From contig JAMLIC010000004.1 of NCBI GenBank assembly GCA_023954375.1, forward strand, positions 296,338 to 360,337: a stretch of 64,000 nucleotides of DNA. The letters are read 5' to 3'. Under the pieces are notes generated by a model. It was not told where the DNA came from. It searched no databases and saw only the letters and a list, made by a program, of their open reading frames with translations. The DNA is from Planctomycetota bacterium. GTDB taxonomy: Bacteria; Planctomycetota; J058. Shown here in pieces: positions 25,542-33,356 of the stretch (within the stretch, counting starts at the first letter, position 1; every line of letters begins with the position of its first letter). Position numbers and translations under genes: made by a program.

Positions 25542-25831
25542 GTCGTCCTCCGGCTCCCCCTCGCGGCTCCCTCCGCGACGGCGTCGCGCGGCACACGAAC
25601 GCCGTGCCAGGGGGGCGAGGCCGGACCCCGGCGCGGCCCGACCCGCCGGGTGGGACGTGGGGAGGGCGTCGGGGGGACACGGACGGCGCGCCGCCTGGCT
25701 CCGGGCGCCCGCTCCTCCCGCCTGGCGGCCGTGCCCGCGTGCTCTACGCGTTGGCGCGTCGCTTGCGCACCGGCGGGCCGGGCCGTCCGAGAGAGCGAGG
25801 GCGGCGACGGGGGGACGAGGAGGCGTCCCGT

Positions 25832-26281
25832 ATGTGGAGCAAGATCCGGCGGGCCGGTCTGCCGGCCCTGTCCGTCGCGCTGCTCGCGTTCATGGGCGGC
25901 TGCGAGACCGACCGCGCGCGGCGCAGGGATGACGTCAGGGCCGAGCGCGCGCCCGGCGAGACCATCGAGGCCCGCCTGGTGAACGGGCAGATCCAGATGC
26001 CCAACGTCCTGCAGGCCGGTCCGAAGACCATCACCGTGCGCAACGAGTCCGACCAGTTCCATACGTTCAGGATCGAGGGCCGTGACATCGACGGCGGCAT
26101 CCGCGACCCGATCCCGCCCGGCGAGACCCGTCAGTTCGTCGTCGACCTCCCGCCTGGCCAGTACACGGTCAAGTGCACCACCCCCGATCACGATCAGGAG
26201 ACCGAGTTCGCCCTGACCGTGACCGAGGTCGGCGCGGGCACGAACGGCCAGCAGGGCCGCAACGGCGAGGGGACGCGCTAG
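25832..26281 (+). CDS. Cupredoxin-like lipoprotein
   Basis: A 149-residue lipoprotein: the signal ends FMGGC (Cys24). The mature part has a cupredoxin-like layout with TITVRNESDQFHTFRIEG, PPGETRQFVVDLPPGQYTVKC and CTTPDHDQ. His (QFHTF), Cys (VKC) and His (PDH) occur at positions where type-1 copper ligands sit, but no fourth Met is clear, so copper binding is uncertain. A Gln/Gly/Asn-rich tail follows. GAGGAGG lies eight bases before the ATG. It probably acts at the cell surface; partner unknown. Confidence 0.7.
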   Translation: MWSKIRRAGLPALSVALLAFMGGCETDRARRRDDVRAERAPGETIEARLVNGQIQMPNVLQAGPKTITVRNESDQFHTFRIEGRDIDGGIRDPIPPGETRQFVVDLPPGQYTVKCTTPDHDQETEFALTVTEVGAGTNGQQGRNGEGTR

Positions 26282-26306
26282 CGCCGCTGGCGTCCTCGCC
26301 TCGACC

Positions 26307-26355
26307 GGAGGCGCGGGCGTGCGCAGAGCCTCGCTCTGCGCATCCCCGCGCCTCC
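26307..26355 (+). terminator. Long two-part hairpin after the cupredoxin-like gene
   Basis: The outer stem is 26307-26317 with 26345-26355 (11 bp), the inner stem 26320-26328 with 26334-26342 (9 bp), with two-base bulges and a five-base loop. It starts 26 bases after the stop codon. There is no U-run, which is common in very GC-rich genomes. Confidence 0.65.
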
Positions 26356-26372
26356 GCATGTACGGAGGTCGT

Positions 26373-26378
26373 TAGCAT
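26373..26378 (+). promoter_or_regulatory. -10-like TAGCAT before 26396
   Basis: TAGCAT ends 17 bases before the ATG at 26396, with GGAGGA between. It lies directly after the hairpin at 26307-26355, consistent with a new transcription unit. Confidence 0.4.
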
Positions 26379-26395
26379 GGCTCCTGGAGGACCAC

Positions 26396-26800
26396 ATGCC
26401 CGTCCGCGCCCGCCCGCTCGCCCTCCTGCTCGTCCCGCTGGCCCTCGTCCTCGGCGCCTGGCTCGGCGCCTCTCCGGCCGCGCGGGGCCAGGGCGACGAG
26501 CGCCCGCGCTGGGAGTACCGCGTCGAGCCGTGGACCGCCGACGACACGACGGCCGTGCTCCGCGCCCTCACCGGGCGGCAGCTGGCCTCGGTCGAGGAGA
26601 TGGCCCACGCGCTCGAGCGCGGCAACGAGCCCGTCGACGACCCGGCGGTCCAGGCGCTCGTCGACGCGCGCCTGCAGGAGCGGCTGGCGGCGCTCGGGGC
26701 CGAGGGGTGGGAGGTGTTCTGGGTCAACGACCGGCGGAGCGTCGTCGCCGGCGTCCTCTTCCCGGCCCCGCAGCTCCTCGCCCGCCGGCGCGCCCCGTGA
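26396..26800 (+). CDS. Exported hypothetical protein, DUF4177-like
   Basis: A 134-residue protein with a signal peptide (LALLLVPLALVLGAWLGA, cleavage near AARGQ). The mature part starts RWEYRVEPW and ends with LGAEGWEVFWVNDRRSVVAGVLF, the W-E-Y ... L-x-x-x-G-x-E-G-W-E pattern of DUF4177-type small proteins, with a helical insert between. Function unknown. Its stop overlaps the eboE start (GTGA), so the two genes are coupled, which is not a known pairing to me. Confidence 0.65.
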   Translation: MPVRARPLALLLVPLALVLGAWLGASPAARGQGDERPRWEYRVEPWTADDTTAVLRALTGRQLASVEEMAHALERGNEPVDDPAVQALVDARLQERLAALGAEGWEVFWVNDRRSVVAGVLFPAPQLLARRRAP

Positions 26801-28032
26801 CCCTCCATCCCGTCCTCGCCTACTGCCAGAACGTCCACCCGGCCGAGACGCTGGAGGACCTGCTCGCCGTCCTCGCCGGGCCGGCGGCCCGTGTCCGCGC
26901 GGCCTGGCGCCCGCCCGGGCGCGCCGAGGCCACCATGGGGGCCGGGCTGTGGCTCCCGCTCGAGGTGGCCCGGGCGATCGCCAATGACGACGCCGCCGCG
27001 GCGCGTGTGCGGGCGGCGCTCGACGCCGCCGGGCTGTTCGCCTTCACCGCGAACGCCTTCCCGGTGGGCGGCTTCCACGCGGCGCGCGTGAAGGAGGCCG
27101 TCTACCGCCCCACCTGGCTCGAGCCGGCCCGGCTCGACTACACGCGGCTCGCCTGCCGCGCGCTGGCCCGGCTCCTCCCGCCCGGCGCGCGCGGCAGCGT
27201 CTCCACGGCGCCGGTCTCCTGGCGCGCGTTCGGCGACGCCGACGCGGCGGGCCTGGCGCGCGCGGGGGCGCACCTGGGCGCGCTCGTGGCCGACCTCCTG
27301 GCGCTCGAGGACGAGACGGGGCACGAGGTCGCCGTGGCGCTCGAGCCGGAGCCGCGCTGCGCCCTCGAGACCGGCGCCGAGCTGGTGGCCTTCCTCGAGG
27401 CGCACGTGTTCGCCGGCGCCGGCCGCGACGCGCTCGTCGCCCGCGGGGTCCCGCGCGAGGGCGCCGAGGCGGCGCTCCGGCGCCTGGTCGGCGCCTGCGT
27501 GGACGCCTGTCATCTGGCGGTGGTCTTCGAGCCGCTCGAGCAGGCGCTCGACGCGCTGGACGCCGCCGGGGTGCGGGTGGTCAAGGCGCAGCTCTCGGCC
27601 GCGCCCGACCTGCCGCGGCCGGCCGACGCGCCCGCCGGCCGGCGCCGGCTGGCTGCCTTCGCCGAGCCGCGCTACCTCCACCAGACGTTCGGCCGCGCGC
27701 CCGACGGCGCGCTCGTCGCGGCCGAGGACCTCCCCGAGGCCCTCTCGGCGGAGGGCGAGCTGACGGCGGCCTTCGCGGGGGTCGAGCGGCTGCGCACCCA
27801 CTTCCACGTGCCGCTGCACTGGGGCGGCGACGACGCGCTGGGCACGACGCGTCCGGAGCTCGAGGCCGGCCTCCGGGCGCTGGCCCGGGCGACCGATCAC
27901 CTCGAAATCGAGACCTACACCTTCGACGTGCTGCCGCCCGACCTGCGCGCGGGCGGCGTCGAGGCCATGGTCACCGCGGAGCTACGCTGGGCCGAGGCGG
28001 CCCTGCGCGCCCACGGCGTCTCCCCGCGCTGA
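26797..28032 (+). CDS. eboE: EboE-like metabolite traffic protein (xylose-isomerase-like TIM barrel)
   Basis: A 411-residue sugar-isomerase-fold protein. Characteristic EboE segments are [14 protein letters not shown] at the start, [49 protein letters not shown] and [15 protein letters not shown]. EboE belongs to the eboABCDEF set, which supports delivery of some terpenoid or scytonemin-type precursors to the periplasm in cyanobacteria and other phyla. Here none of the other ebo genes lies within the window, so this is an isolated copy unless they lie elsewhere. GTG 26797 overlaps the previous stop. Confidence 0.8.
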   Translation: MTLHPVLAYCQNVHPAETLEDLLAVLAGPAARVRAAWRPPGRAEATMGAGLWLPLEVARAIANDDAAAARVRAALDAAGLFAFTANAFPVGGFHAARVKEAVYRPTWLEPARLDYTRLACRALARLLPPGARGSVSTAPVSWRAFGDADAAGLARAGAHLGALVADLLALEDETGHEVAVALEPEPRCALETGAELVAFLEAHVFAGAGRDALVARGVPREGAEAALRRLVGACVDACHLAVVFEPLEQALDALDAAGVRVVKAQLSAAPDLPRPADAPAGRRRLAAFAEPRYLHQTFGRAPDGALVAAEDLPEALSAEGELTAAFAGVERLRTHFHVPLHWGGDDALGTTRPELEAGLRALARATDHLEIETYTFDVLPPDLRAGGVEAMVTAELRWAEAALRAHGVSPR

Positions 28033-28190
28033 GGCGGGCGCCAGGCCCTTGCGCCCCGCGCTCGCGGCGACATAATCCCGCCCTGCCCGCACCGCAGGGC
28101 GTGGCGTGGGGCCGCCTGGCACGAGGCCGCCGGGACCCGCGACGACACACACGACACCGGCCTCGCACGAACGCACCCCCGGAGGACGTC

Positions 28191-28778
28191 ATGCCCCTCG
28201 TTGGCTCGCCCGCCCCGAAGTTCAACAGCAAGGCCGTCGTCGGCAAGGAGATCGTGGAGCTGCCCTGGGAGAAGCTCCACGAGGGCAAGTGGCTGGTCCT
28301 GTTCTTCTACCCGCTCGACTTCACCTTCGTCTGCCCGACGGAGATCACCGCCTTCAGCGACGCGACGCCGAAGTTCGCCGAGCTCGGCGCCAAGGTCGCG
28401 GCCGTGTCGGTCGACAGCGTCTACTCGCACCTCGCGTGGGTGAACACCGACCGCAAGGAGGGCGGCCTGGGCGAGATCAAGTTCCCGCTCGTCGCCGACC
28501 TCAACAAGTCGATCGCCCGCAGCTACGACGTGCTGCTCGAGAGCGCCGGGATCGCCCTGCGCGGCCTGTTCATCATCGACCCGAAGGGCGTCGTCCGCTC
28601 GGCGATGGTCAACGACCTGCCGGTCGGCCGCAACGTGGATGAGGCCCTGCGGATCATCCAGGCCTTCCAGTACAACGAGAAGCACGGCGAGGTCTGCCCG
28701 GCCAACTGGACCCCCGGCAAGGAGGGGATGAAGGCCGACCCGGTGAACTCGAAGAAGTACTTCGCGAAGAACGCGTAG
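28191..28778 (+). CDS. Typical 2-Cys peroxiredoxin (AhpC/Prx1 type)
   Basis: A 195-residue peroxiredoxin. The peroxidatic Cys48 lies in [13 protein letters not shown] and the resolving Cys in [11 protein letters not shown] near residue 169, with the conserved [16 protein letters not shown] and GLFIIDPKG. It reduces H2O2, alkyl hydroperoxides and peroxynitrite in the cytoplasm using thioredoxin or AhpD/AhpF-type donors. GGAGG lies 5 bases before the ATG. It has a 158-base 5' gap with an AT-rich ACATAATCC around 28070 that may contain the promoter. Codon use is notably optimised, which suggests high expression. Confidence 0.95.
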   Translation: MPLVGSPAPKFNSKAVVGKEIVELPWEKLHEGKWLVLFFYPLDFTFVCPTEITAFSDATPKFAELGAKVAAVSVDSVYSHLAWVNTDRKEGGLGEIKFPLVADLNKSIARSYDVLLESAGIALRGLFIIDPKGVVRSAMVNDLPVGRNVDEALRIIQAFQYNEKHGEVCPANWTPGKEGMKADPVNSKKYFAKNA

Positions 28779-28804
28779 TCGCTTCGACCTCTCTCGGTCA
28801 CGCC

Positions 28805-28850
28805 GCGACCCCCGGCCAGCCCTGCTGGCGCGGGGGTCGCGCGCTTTCCT
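28805..28850 (+). terminator. Rho-independent-like terminator of the peroxiredoxin gene
   Basis: 28805-28814 pairs with 28831-28840 (10 bp) and the inner 28815-28820 pairs with 28824-28829 (6 bp) around a 3-base loop, giving a nearly continuous 16-bp stem. It is followed by GCGCTTTCCT. It starts 26 bases after the stop codon. Confidence 0.75.
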
Positions 28851-28852
28851 GT

Positions 28853-28972
28853 CGACTCGGAGTCGGCGAGCAGGGAGGACCGCGTGCGCGGTCCTCCCTC
28901 GCCTTCGCTTCGCGGTGCTCGGCGCGGCAGCGCCGCGCCTGTGCCCGCTCGCGCCGGGCCCTTCGGGCCCGG
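28853..28972. repeat. Structured 120-bp intergenic repeat, copy 1
   Basis: It contains three near-perfect hairpins: 28874-28897 (11-bp stem), 28921-28939 (8-bp stem, loop AGC) and 28954-28972 (8-bp stem, loop TTC). A second copy lies at 31074-31194 in the same orientation. Both sit immediately downstream of a minus-strand stop codon, so they may end or protect transcripts. Confidence 0.85.
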
Positions 28973-28976
28973 ACGA

Positions 28977-30167
28977 CTACATGAAGTTGCGGGTGTGCAG
29001 GGCGGAGAGCGCCGACGCCTCGCCGTCGGTGAAGCCGAGCATCTTCAAGCGGTGCCGCCGCCCCTGGTCCATCTCGCCCACGAGCGCCACGACGCGGTCG
29101 TGGCCGCGGCCGATCGCCCCGGGCGTCCAGGCGCCCGCGGCCAGCAGGACGAGCGCGTCGTGGACCTCGGCGTTGAGCCCGGCCGTGTGCTGGAGCGCCG
29201 AGTGGCGCCGCTCGACGGCCGCCGCCAGGCGCCCGCGCAGGCCCGGGTCGTGCTCGACCTCGCGGCGCAGGTGCGCCAGGCCGAAGGCCACGTGGCGCGC
29301 CTCGTCCTGGCCGGAGAGCCGGGCAACGGCGGCGGTCACGTGATCGGGGGCGTGGTCGGCGATGAACTTGAGCAGCGAGACGAACGTCCCCTCGCCCATG
29401 ACCGAGAGGAGGAAGGTCGCGAGCGCGAAGTCCGGCTCGTCGACGAGCGTCTTGAGCGACGCCTGTCCGCCGACGGTCGAGAGCCCCAGCGCCGGGCGGC
29501 GCAGGAGCGCGCGGCGGGTGAAGACCTCGATGTGCCGCGCCTCGTCGGCGACCTGCACGGCGAGCACCTGCAGGACCTCGCGGAAGTGCGGGTGGACCTG
29601 CGCCAGGAAGCGCGCCGGCACCTGCAGGGCGGCGACCTCGTTCTCGATCAGGTAGGTCATCACCTGCGTGACCGCCGCCTCGACCTCGGCGGGCAGGTCG
29701 ACCGCCGCCTCCCACGGGATCGCCGTGGCCGGGTCCCACTGCGCGGCCGCCGCCTGCGCGTAGAGGCGCGGCGCGTCGTCCGCCCACACCTGCTCGCGCC
29801 GGTCGAGCGGGTAGTCGAACGCCGGCCCGCCCGCCTCGACGAGGGCCCCGCGCGCGGCCAGGCCCCACGTCGCCGGCGCCCGCGCGACCAGGCCGTCAGG
29901 TCCCGGCCCCCCCGCGCGCTCCGCCCCGACCCACCGCCCGACCTCGGCCGCGCCCCGCCGCACCGTGCCGCCGCCCCGGCCGACCTCGACCACCTCGTGC
30001 CCTTGCGCCCGGCACCAGGCAGGCAGGTGCACGGGCAGGTCCGGGTGCCGGCCCGCGACGCGCAGGACGCCGCCCACGGGGAGGGCCGAGAGGGCCTGCT
30101 TGATCAGCAGGTGCCCGCCGCGGTCGAGGCCGAGGTCCTCGAGGTCGGCGACAGGCTCCGGCGTCAC
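28977..30167 (-). CDS. TusA-like domain fused to ferritin-like diiron domain
   Basis: A 396-residue protein. Residues about 5-60 resemble the TusA/SirA fold (LIKQALSALPVGGVLRV ... HLPAWCRAQGHEVVEV), but the sulfurtransferase CPxP cysteine is absent. From about 150 on it is helical with a complete ferritin-like set: Glu in YLIENEVAA, then DEARHIEVF, Glu in VMGEGTFV, then DEARHVAFG (two E-x-x-H motifs), so a diiron site is likely. Oxidase, oxygenase or sensor roles are all possible. GTG 30167 overlaps the stop of the PhnD-like gene (GTGA). No named family is recognised for the whole fusion. Confidence 0.72.
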   Translation of the reverse strand: MTPEPVADLEDLGLDRGGHLLIKQALSALPVGGVLRVAGRHPDLPVHLPAWCRAQGHEVVEVGRGGGTVRRGAAEVGRWVGAERAGGPGPDGLVARAPATWGLAARGALVEAGGPAFDYPLDRREQVWADDAPRLYAQAAAAQWDPATAIPWEAAVDLPAEVEAAVTQVMTYLIENEVAALQVPARFLAQVHPHFREVLQVLAVQVADEARHIEVFTRRALLRRPALGLSTVGGQASLKTLVDEPDFALATFLLSVMGEGTFVSLLKFIADHAPDHVTAAVARLSGQDEARHVAFGLAHLRREVEHDPGLRGRLAAAVERRHSALQHTAGLNAEVHDALVLLAAGAWTPGAIGRGHDRVVALVGEMDQGRRHRLKMLGFTDGEASALSALHTRNFM

Positions 30168-31009
30168 GCGCCGTGCGTCCGCAGCCACGCGTCGAGCGTC
30201 CCCAGCCCGTCCACCGCCTCCTCCAGCAGCGCGTAGCCGCTCGTGCGGCCGGGGAGCCACTGCTTGAGCCCCTCGAGGTCGAGGAGCGGCCGCACCTCGG
30301 GGTCGTCGTAGCGCATGGAGAGCAGCAGGTCGACGAAGCGCGCCACGAGCGCCGGCTCGACGCCCTCGAGGACCGTCATGTTGCAGTGGTCGTAGCGGCC
30401 GGTCTGGGCGAGGACCCGCGTCGAGCCGGGCGGGAGGGTGCCGTCGCGCGAGAAGGCCAGGTGGTTGCCGTCGATCACGCAGGCGGCGTCGGCCTTCCCC
30501 TCGATCAGGGCCTTCGCCGCGTCGCGCTCGCCGCCGACGTGGTCGCCGTGCTTGCCGACGAGCACCTCGTGGCGCAGGACCTCGACGTCGCGGCCGGGCT
30601 CGAGGCGGGCCGCGCGCAGGTGCCCGAGGGGGATCAGCGTGGCCTGGGGCGAGTCGCTGGCGCCCACGGCCACGCGCTTGCCGCGCAGGTCGGCCACCTC
30701 CTTCAGGGGCGAGTCCGCGCGCACGAGGACGACCGACGTCAGGTCGCGGTCGGTGTCGCGCATGCAGACGGCGCGGGCGACGCGCCCGCGCGCGCGCGCC
30801 AGCCGCTCGGCCTCGACCCACGCCAGGGGCGAGTTCCAGGCGGCGTGGACGTGGCCGCCGAGGAGGGCCTCCACCTGGCGCTCGTAGTTCGAGTAGAGGA
30901 CGTAGTCGAACGACAGGCCCCGGGCCGCGAACCAGCGGACGAAGCCCTCCCAGATCGTGACCACCTTGGGGTCGTAGGCCACGGCCCCCATGAGCAGCGT
31001 GTCGGCCAC
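30164..31009 (-). CDS. PhnD/SsuA-type substrate-binding fold protein without signal peptide
   Basis: A 281-residue type II periplasmic-binding-fold protein (LLMGAVAYDPKVVTIWEGF, HAAWNSPLAWVEAERLA, TSVVLVRADSPLKEVADLRGKRVAVG, KADAACVIDGNHLAF). These match the phosphonate or thiamine-precursor binding families. Unusually it has no signal peptide or lipobox and no ABC permease nearby, so it should be cytoplasmic and may act as an enzyme or sensor. GTG 31009 has GGAGG four bases upstream. It is coupled to the TusA-diiron gene by a 4-base overlap, which suggests one pathway, perhaps sulfur- or phosphorus-compound oxidation. Confidence 0.8.
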   Translation of the reverse strand: MADTLLMGAVAYDPKVVTIWEGFVRWFAARGLSFDYVLYSNYERQVEALLGGHVHAAWNSPLAWVEAERLARARGRVARAVCMRDTDRDLTSVVLVRADSPLKEVADLRGKRVAVGASDSPQATLIPLGHLRAARLEPGRDVEVLRHEVLVGKHGDHVGGERDAAKALIEGKADAACVIDGNHLAFSRDGTLPPGSTRVLAQTGRYDHCNMTVLEGVEPALVARFVDLLLSMRYDDPEVRPLLDLEGLKQWLPGRTSGYALLEEAVDGLGTLDAWLRTHGA

Positions 31010-31018
31010 GGCGCCTCC

Positions 31019-31068
31019 TCGTCCTCTGTCAGGCTCGATCCTATCGGCTCGAGCCTGACAGAGGACGA
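31019..31068 (-). promoter_or_regulatory. 20-bp perfect hairpin in the leader of the PhnD-like operon
   Basis: 31019-31038 and 31049-31068 are perfect reverse complements with a 10-base loop. The structure ends directly next to the Shine-Dalgarno (GGAGG, about 31013-31017) of the gene starting at 31009. It could control translation or protect the 5' end. It could also be a terminator for readthrough from 31221, though there is no U-run. Confidence 0.65.
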
Positions 31069-31073
31069 CCTCT

Positions 31074-31194
31074 CGACTCGGAGCCGGCGAGCTGGGAGGC
31101 CCCGCTGCGCGGGTCCTCCCTCGCCTTCGCTTCGCGGTGCTCGGCGCGGCAAAGCCGCGCCTGCTCCCGCTCGCGCCGGGCCCTTCGGGCCCGG
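31074..31194. repeat. Structured 120-bp intergenic repeat, copy 2
   Basis: Matches copy 1 (28853-28972) over most of its length. The hairpin at 31143-31161 keeps the same 8-bp stem but its loop is AAA instead of AGC, and the hairpin at 31176-31194 is identical. The first hairpin is altered in both arms. It lies just downstream of the acyl-CoA dehydrogenase stop on the minus strand. Confidence 0.85.
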
Positions 31195-31220
31195 AGTGGT
31201 CCGTCAGAGACGACGGACCA

Positions 31221-32357
31221 CTACCCGAACAGCGGCAGCCCGCAGACCGCCTTGCCGATGAAGTCGAACAGCTGGTCGCTCGTCGGCGCCATGACGCTGG
31301 CCGCCCGGGCGTCGCGGAAGCGCCGCTCGACGCCGACCTCCTTGCGATAGGCCGCGCCGCCGCACACGCGCATGGCGAGGTCGGTGACCTCGAGCGCCGC
31401 CTCGCCGGCGGCCGCCTTGGTCTCGAGCACGCGCAGCATGGCGTCCTCGCGCCCGCCCTCGACGGCGGCGATCGCGTCGAGCCAGAGCGCCCGCGCCTGG
31501 TCGGTCTCGATCCGCGCCCGCGCCACGTAGGCGCGGATCGTCGGCAGGTCGGCCAGCGGCGCGCTCATGTGCTCGAGCCGCGTGCCGCCCACGTGCGCCG
31601 CCGCGCCGCGCACGGCGGCCTCCATGAGGCCGAGCGAGCAGGCGGCGTTCATGAGCGAGAAGCGCGGCAGGACGACGCCCATCATCAGGTCGAAGCCCTT
31701 GCCGTCCTCGCCCAGCCGCGCCGACGCCGGCACGCGGACGCCCTCCGCCGCGACCGGCGACGAGTCGTTGCCGCGCAGGCCGAGGCCCTCGAACGGGGCG
31801 CCCGGCCGGACGCCGGCGGCGGTCGACGGCACGAGCCAGAGCGTGCTCGCGCCCTCCGCGGCGACCGGCCGGCTCGACCACACGAAGGCGGTGGCCTTCC
31901 GGCACGAGGTCACCCAGCTCTTCCTGGCGTCGAGGACGACCGCGTCGCCGTCCGCGCGCGCCGTGCTCACGGGCGCCCAGAAGTGGCTGCGCGAGCCCTG
32001 CTCCGAGAAGGCCAGGGTCGAGAGGTGCTCGCCGCGCGCGATCGCCCGGCGCGTGTCGTCGCCGCCGACCGCCTCCACGACGCCGGCGCCGGCGTAGTGC
32101 ATGCACGTGACCATGGCCGCCGAGCCGCACTCGCGCGCCAGACGCTCGACGACGAGCGCCGCGGCGCGGTGACCGTGGCCGAGGCCGCCCACCTCGGGGG
32201 CGCTGACGAGCCCGAGGAGGCCCTCCTCGCGCAGGGCGGCCAGCGCCGCGTCGGGGAAGGCGGCCTCGCCGTCCACGCGCTCGGCGTGGTCGGCCGCGAC
32301 CAGGGCGGCCCGCTCGGCGCGGGCCAGCACGTCGTCCAGGGGGAGGGCAGACGTCAT
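31221..32357 (-). CDS. Acyl-CoA dehydrogenase family flavoprotein
   Basis: A 378-residue member of the acyl-CoA dehydrogenase superfamily: N-terminal helical domain, SEQGSRSHF and KSWVTSCRKA in the FAD-binding sheet, GLGLRGNDSSPV, and the C-terminal CGGAAYRKEVGVERRFRDARA. Where typical dehydrogenases have the catalytic Glu (Y-E-G-T), this protein has MAPTSDQL, so it may use another base, as isovaleryl-type enzymes do, or be a non-dehydrogenating member such as a flavin monooxygenase. ATG 32357 has GGAGGA upstream. It is a stand-alone gene followed by repeat copy 2. Confidence 0.85.
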   Translation of the reverse strand: MTSALPLDDVLARAERAALVAADHAERVDGEAAFPDAALAALREEGLLGLVSAPEVGGLGHGHRAAALVVERLARECGSAAMVTCMHYAGAGVVEAVGGDDTRRAIARGEHLSTLAFSEQGSRSHFWAPVSTARADGDAVVLDARKSWVTSCRKATAFVWSSRPVAAEGASTLWLVPSTAAGVRPGAPFEGLGLRGNDSSPVAAEGVRVPASARLGEDGKGFDLMMGVVLPRFSLMNAACSLGLMEAAVRGAAAHVGGTRLEHMSAPLADLPTIRAYVARARIETDQARALWLDAIAAVEGGREDAMLRVLETKAAAGEAALEVTDLAMRVCGGAAYRKEVGVERRFRDARAASVMAPTSDQLFDFIGKAVCGLPLFG

Positions 32358-32540
32358 GGGGGTCCTCCGGCGGCGCGGGCGCGCGCCGGCCGGAGGCTCA
32401 GCGCGCGTGGCGACGCGAGTGGTGGTGGCGAGGCCCGACGCCGTCGGGCGCCTCGCGCGGTCAGGTCGAGCGGTGCTTGGGGTGGGTCATGGCTCAGGGC
32501 GGATCCTACCCGCTATACCTTCGTGGGACGAGGTGGCCCC

Positions 32541-33230
32541 GTGGACGACGATCTCCAGCGGCTCCTGCGCCAGGCCGAGGCCAGCCCCGGCGACGAGGCG
32601 CTCGCCCGCCGCGTCGACGGCGCGCTCCGCCGCGCCGGCCGCGACGAGGAGCGCCGGGCGCGCTTCCGGTTCAAGTTCCAGTGCCCGCTCCGCTTCGAGG
32701 ACCTGCAGGTGCGCGGCCTCGACCCGCTCGTGCGCAGCTGCGACCGCTGCCAGCGCGAGGTGCGCTTCGTGGCCTCGGTCGACGCGCTGGCCGAGCAGGT
32801 CGCGCAGGGCCAGTGCGTGGCGTTCGAGCGGCGCGTCCTGGGCGACGTCGTCGCGCGCGTCGCCGACGACCCGCGCCAGCACTCGGCGCGCGTCGAGGGG
32901 TCGCCCTGCCTGGTGCCGACGGACCTCCCCTGGGTGGACCTCGACGCCTTCACGCCCACCCCGGACCTGCTGCGCGTCCTCCCCGGCGCGCTCGCGCGCG
33001 AGTACCGCGCGGTCCCGGTGGCGCTCGCGCCGAGGGTGCTGCGGGTCGCTTGCGCCACGGTTCCGGACAAGGTCGCCGAGGACCTGGCCCTCATGACCGG
33101 CATGACGATCGAGCTGGCCCTCGCCGACGGCGACGCGGTCGACCGCGCCCTCGTGCGCCTCTACGGGCCCGAGGACGAACACTTCCTCATGGGGGACGTC
33201 GTCGCGGAAGACCCCGGTTGGTTGATCTAG
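32541..33230 (+). CDS. Zinc-ribbon protein with GspE/MshE N-terminal-like domain
   Basis: A 229-residue protein. A short N-terminal helix precedes a Cys cluster (CPLRFEDL ... SCDRCQREV, about residues 54-78). The C-terminal 90 residues (LLRVLPGALAREYRAVPVAL, LRVACATVPDKVAEDLALMTGMTIELALADGDAVDRALVRLYG in sections) match the N-terminal domain of type II secretion or pilus ATPases (GspE-N/MshEN), which can bind c-di-GMP. No ATPase domain follows. It may be a stand-alone regulator. GTG 32541 is preceded by a GAGG and by TATACC at 32514-32519. It lies just upstream of the DUF4123 gene. Confidence 0.72.
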   Translation: MDDDLQRLLRQAEASPGDEALARRVDGALRRAGRDEERRARFRFKFQCPLRFEDLQVRGLDPLVRSCDRCQREVRFVASVDALAEQVAQGQCVAFERRVLGDVVARVADDPRQHSARVEGSPCLVPTDLPWVDLDAFTPTPDLLRVLPGALAREYRAVPVALAPRVLRVACATVPDKVAEDLALMTGMTIELALADGDAVDRALVRLYGPEDEHFLMGDVVAEDPGWLI

Positions 33231-33344
33231 CCTGGCCAGGGAGGGCGACCTGGTGGCTCGGGCGGGGACGGTTCGGGGAGCGCACGCGACTCCGGGCTGG
33301 CGCGCCAGGCCCGAGCTCGCGTAGCGCGGCTCCAGGCGTCCGGC

Positions 33345-33350
33345 TACGCT
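33345..33350 (+). promoter_or_regulatory. -10 element (TACGCT) of leaderless FHA-DUF4123 gene
   Basis: TACGCT ends 6 bases before GTG 33357, with no Shine-Dalgarno between. This fits the leaderless pattern of the window. Confidence 0.5.
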
Positions 33351-33356
33351 CCTCCC

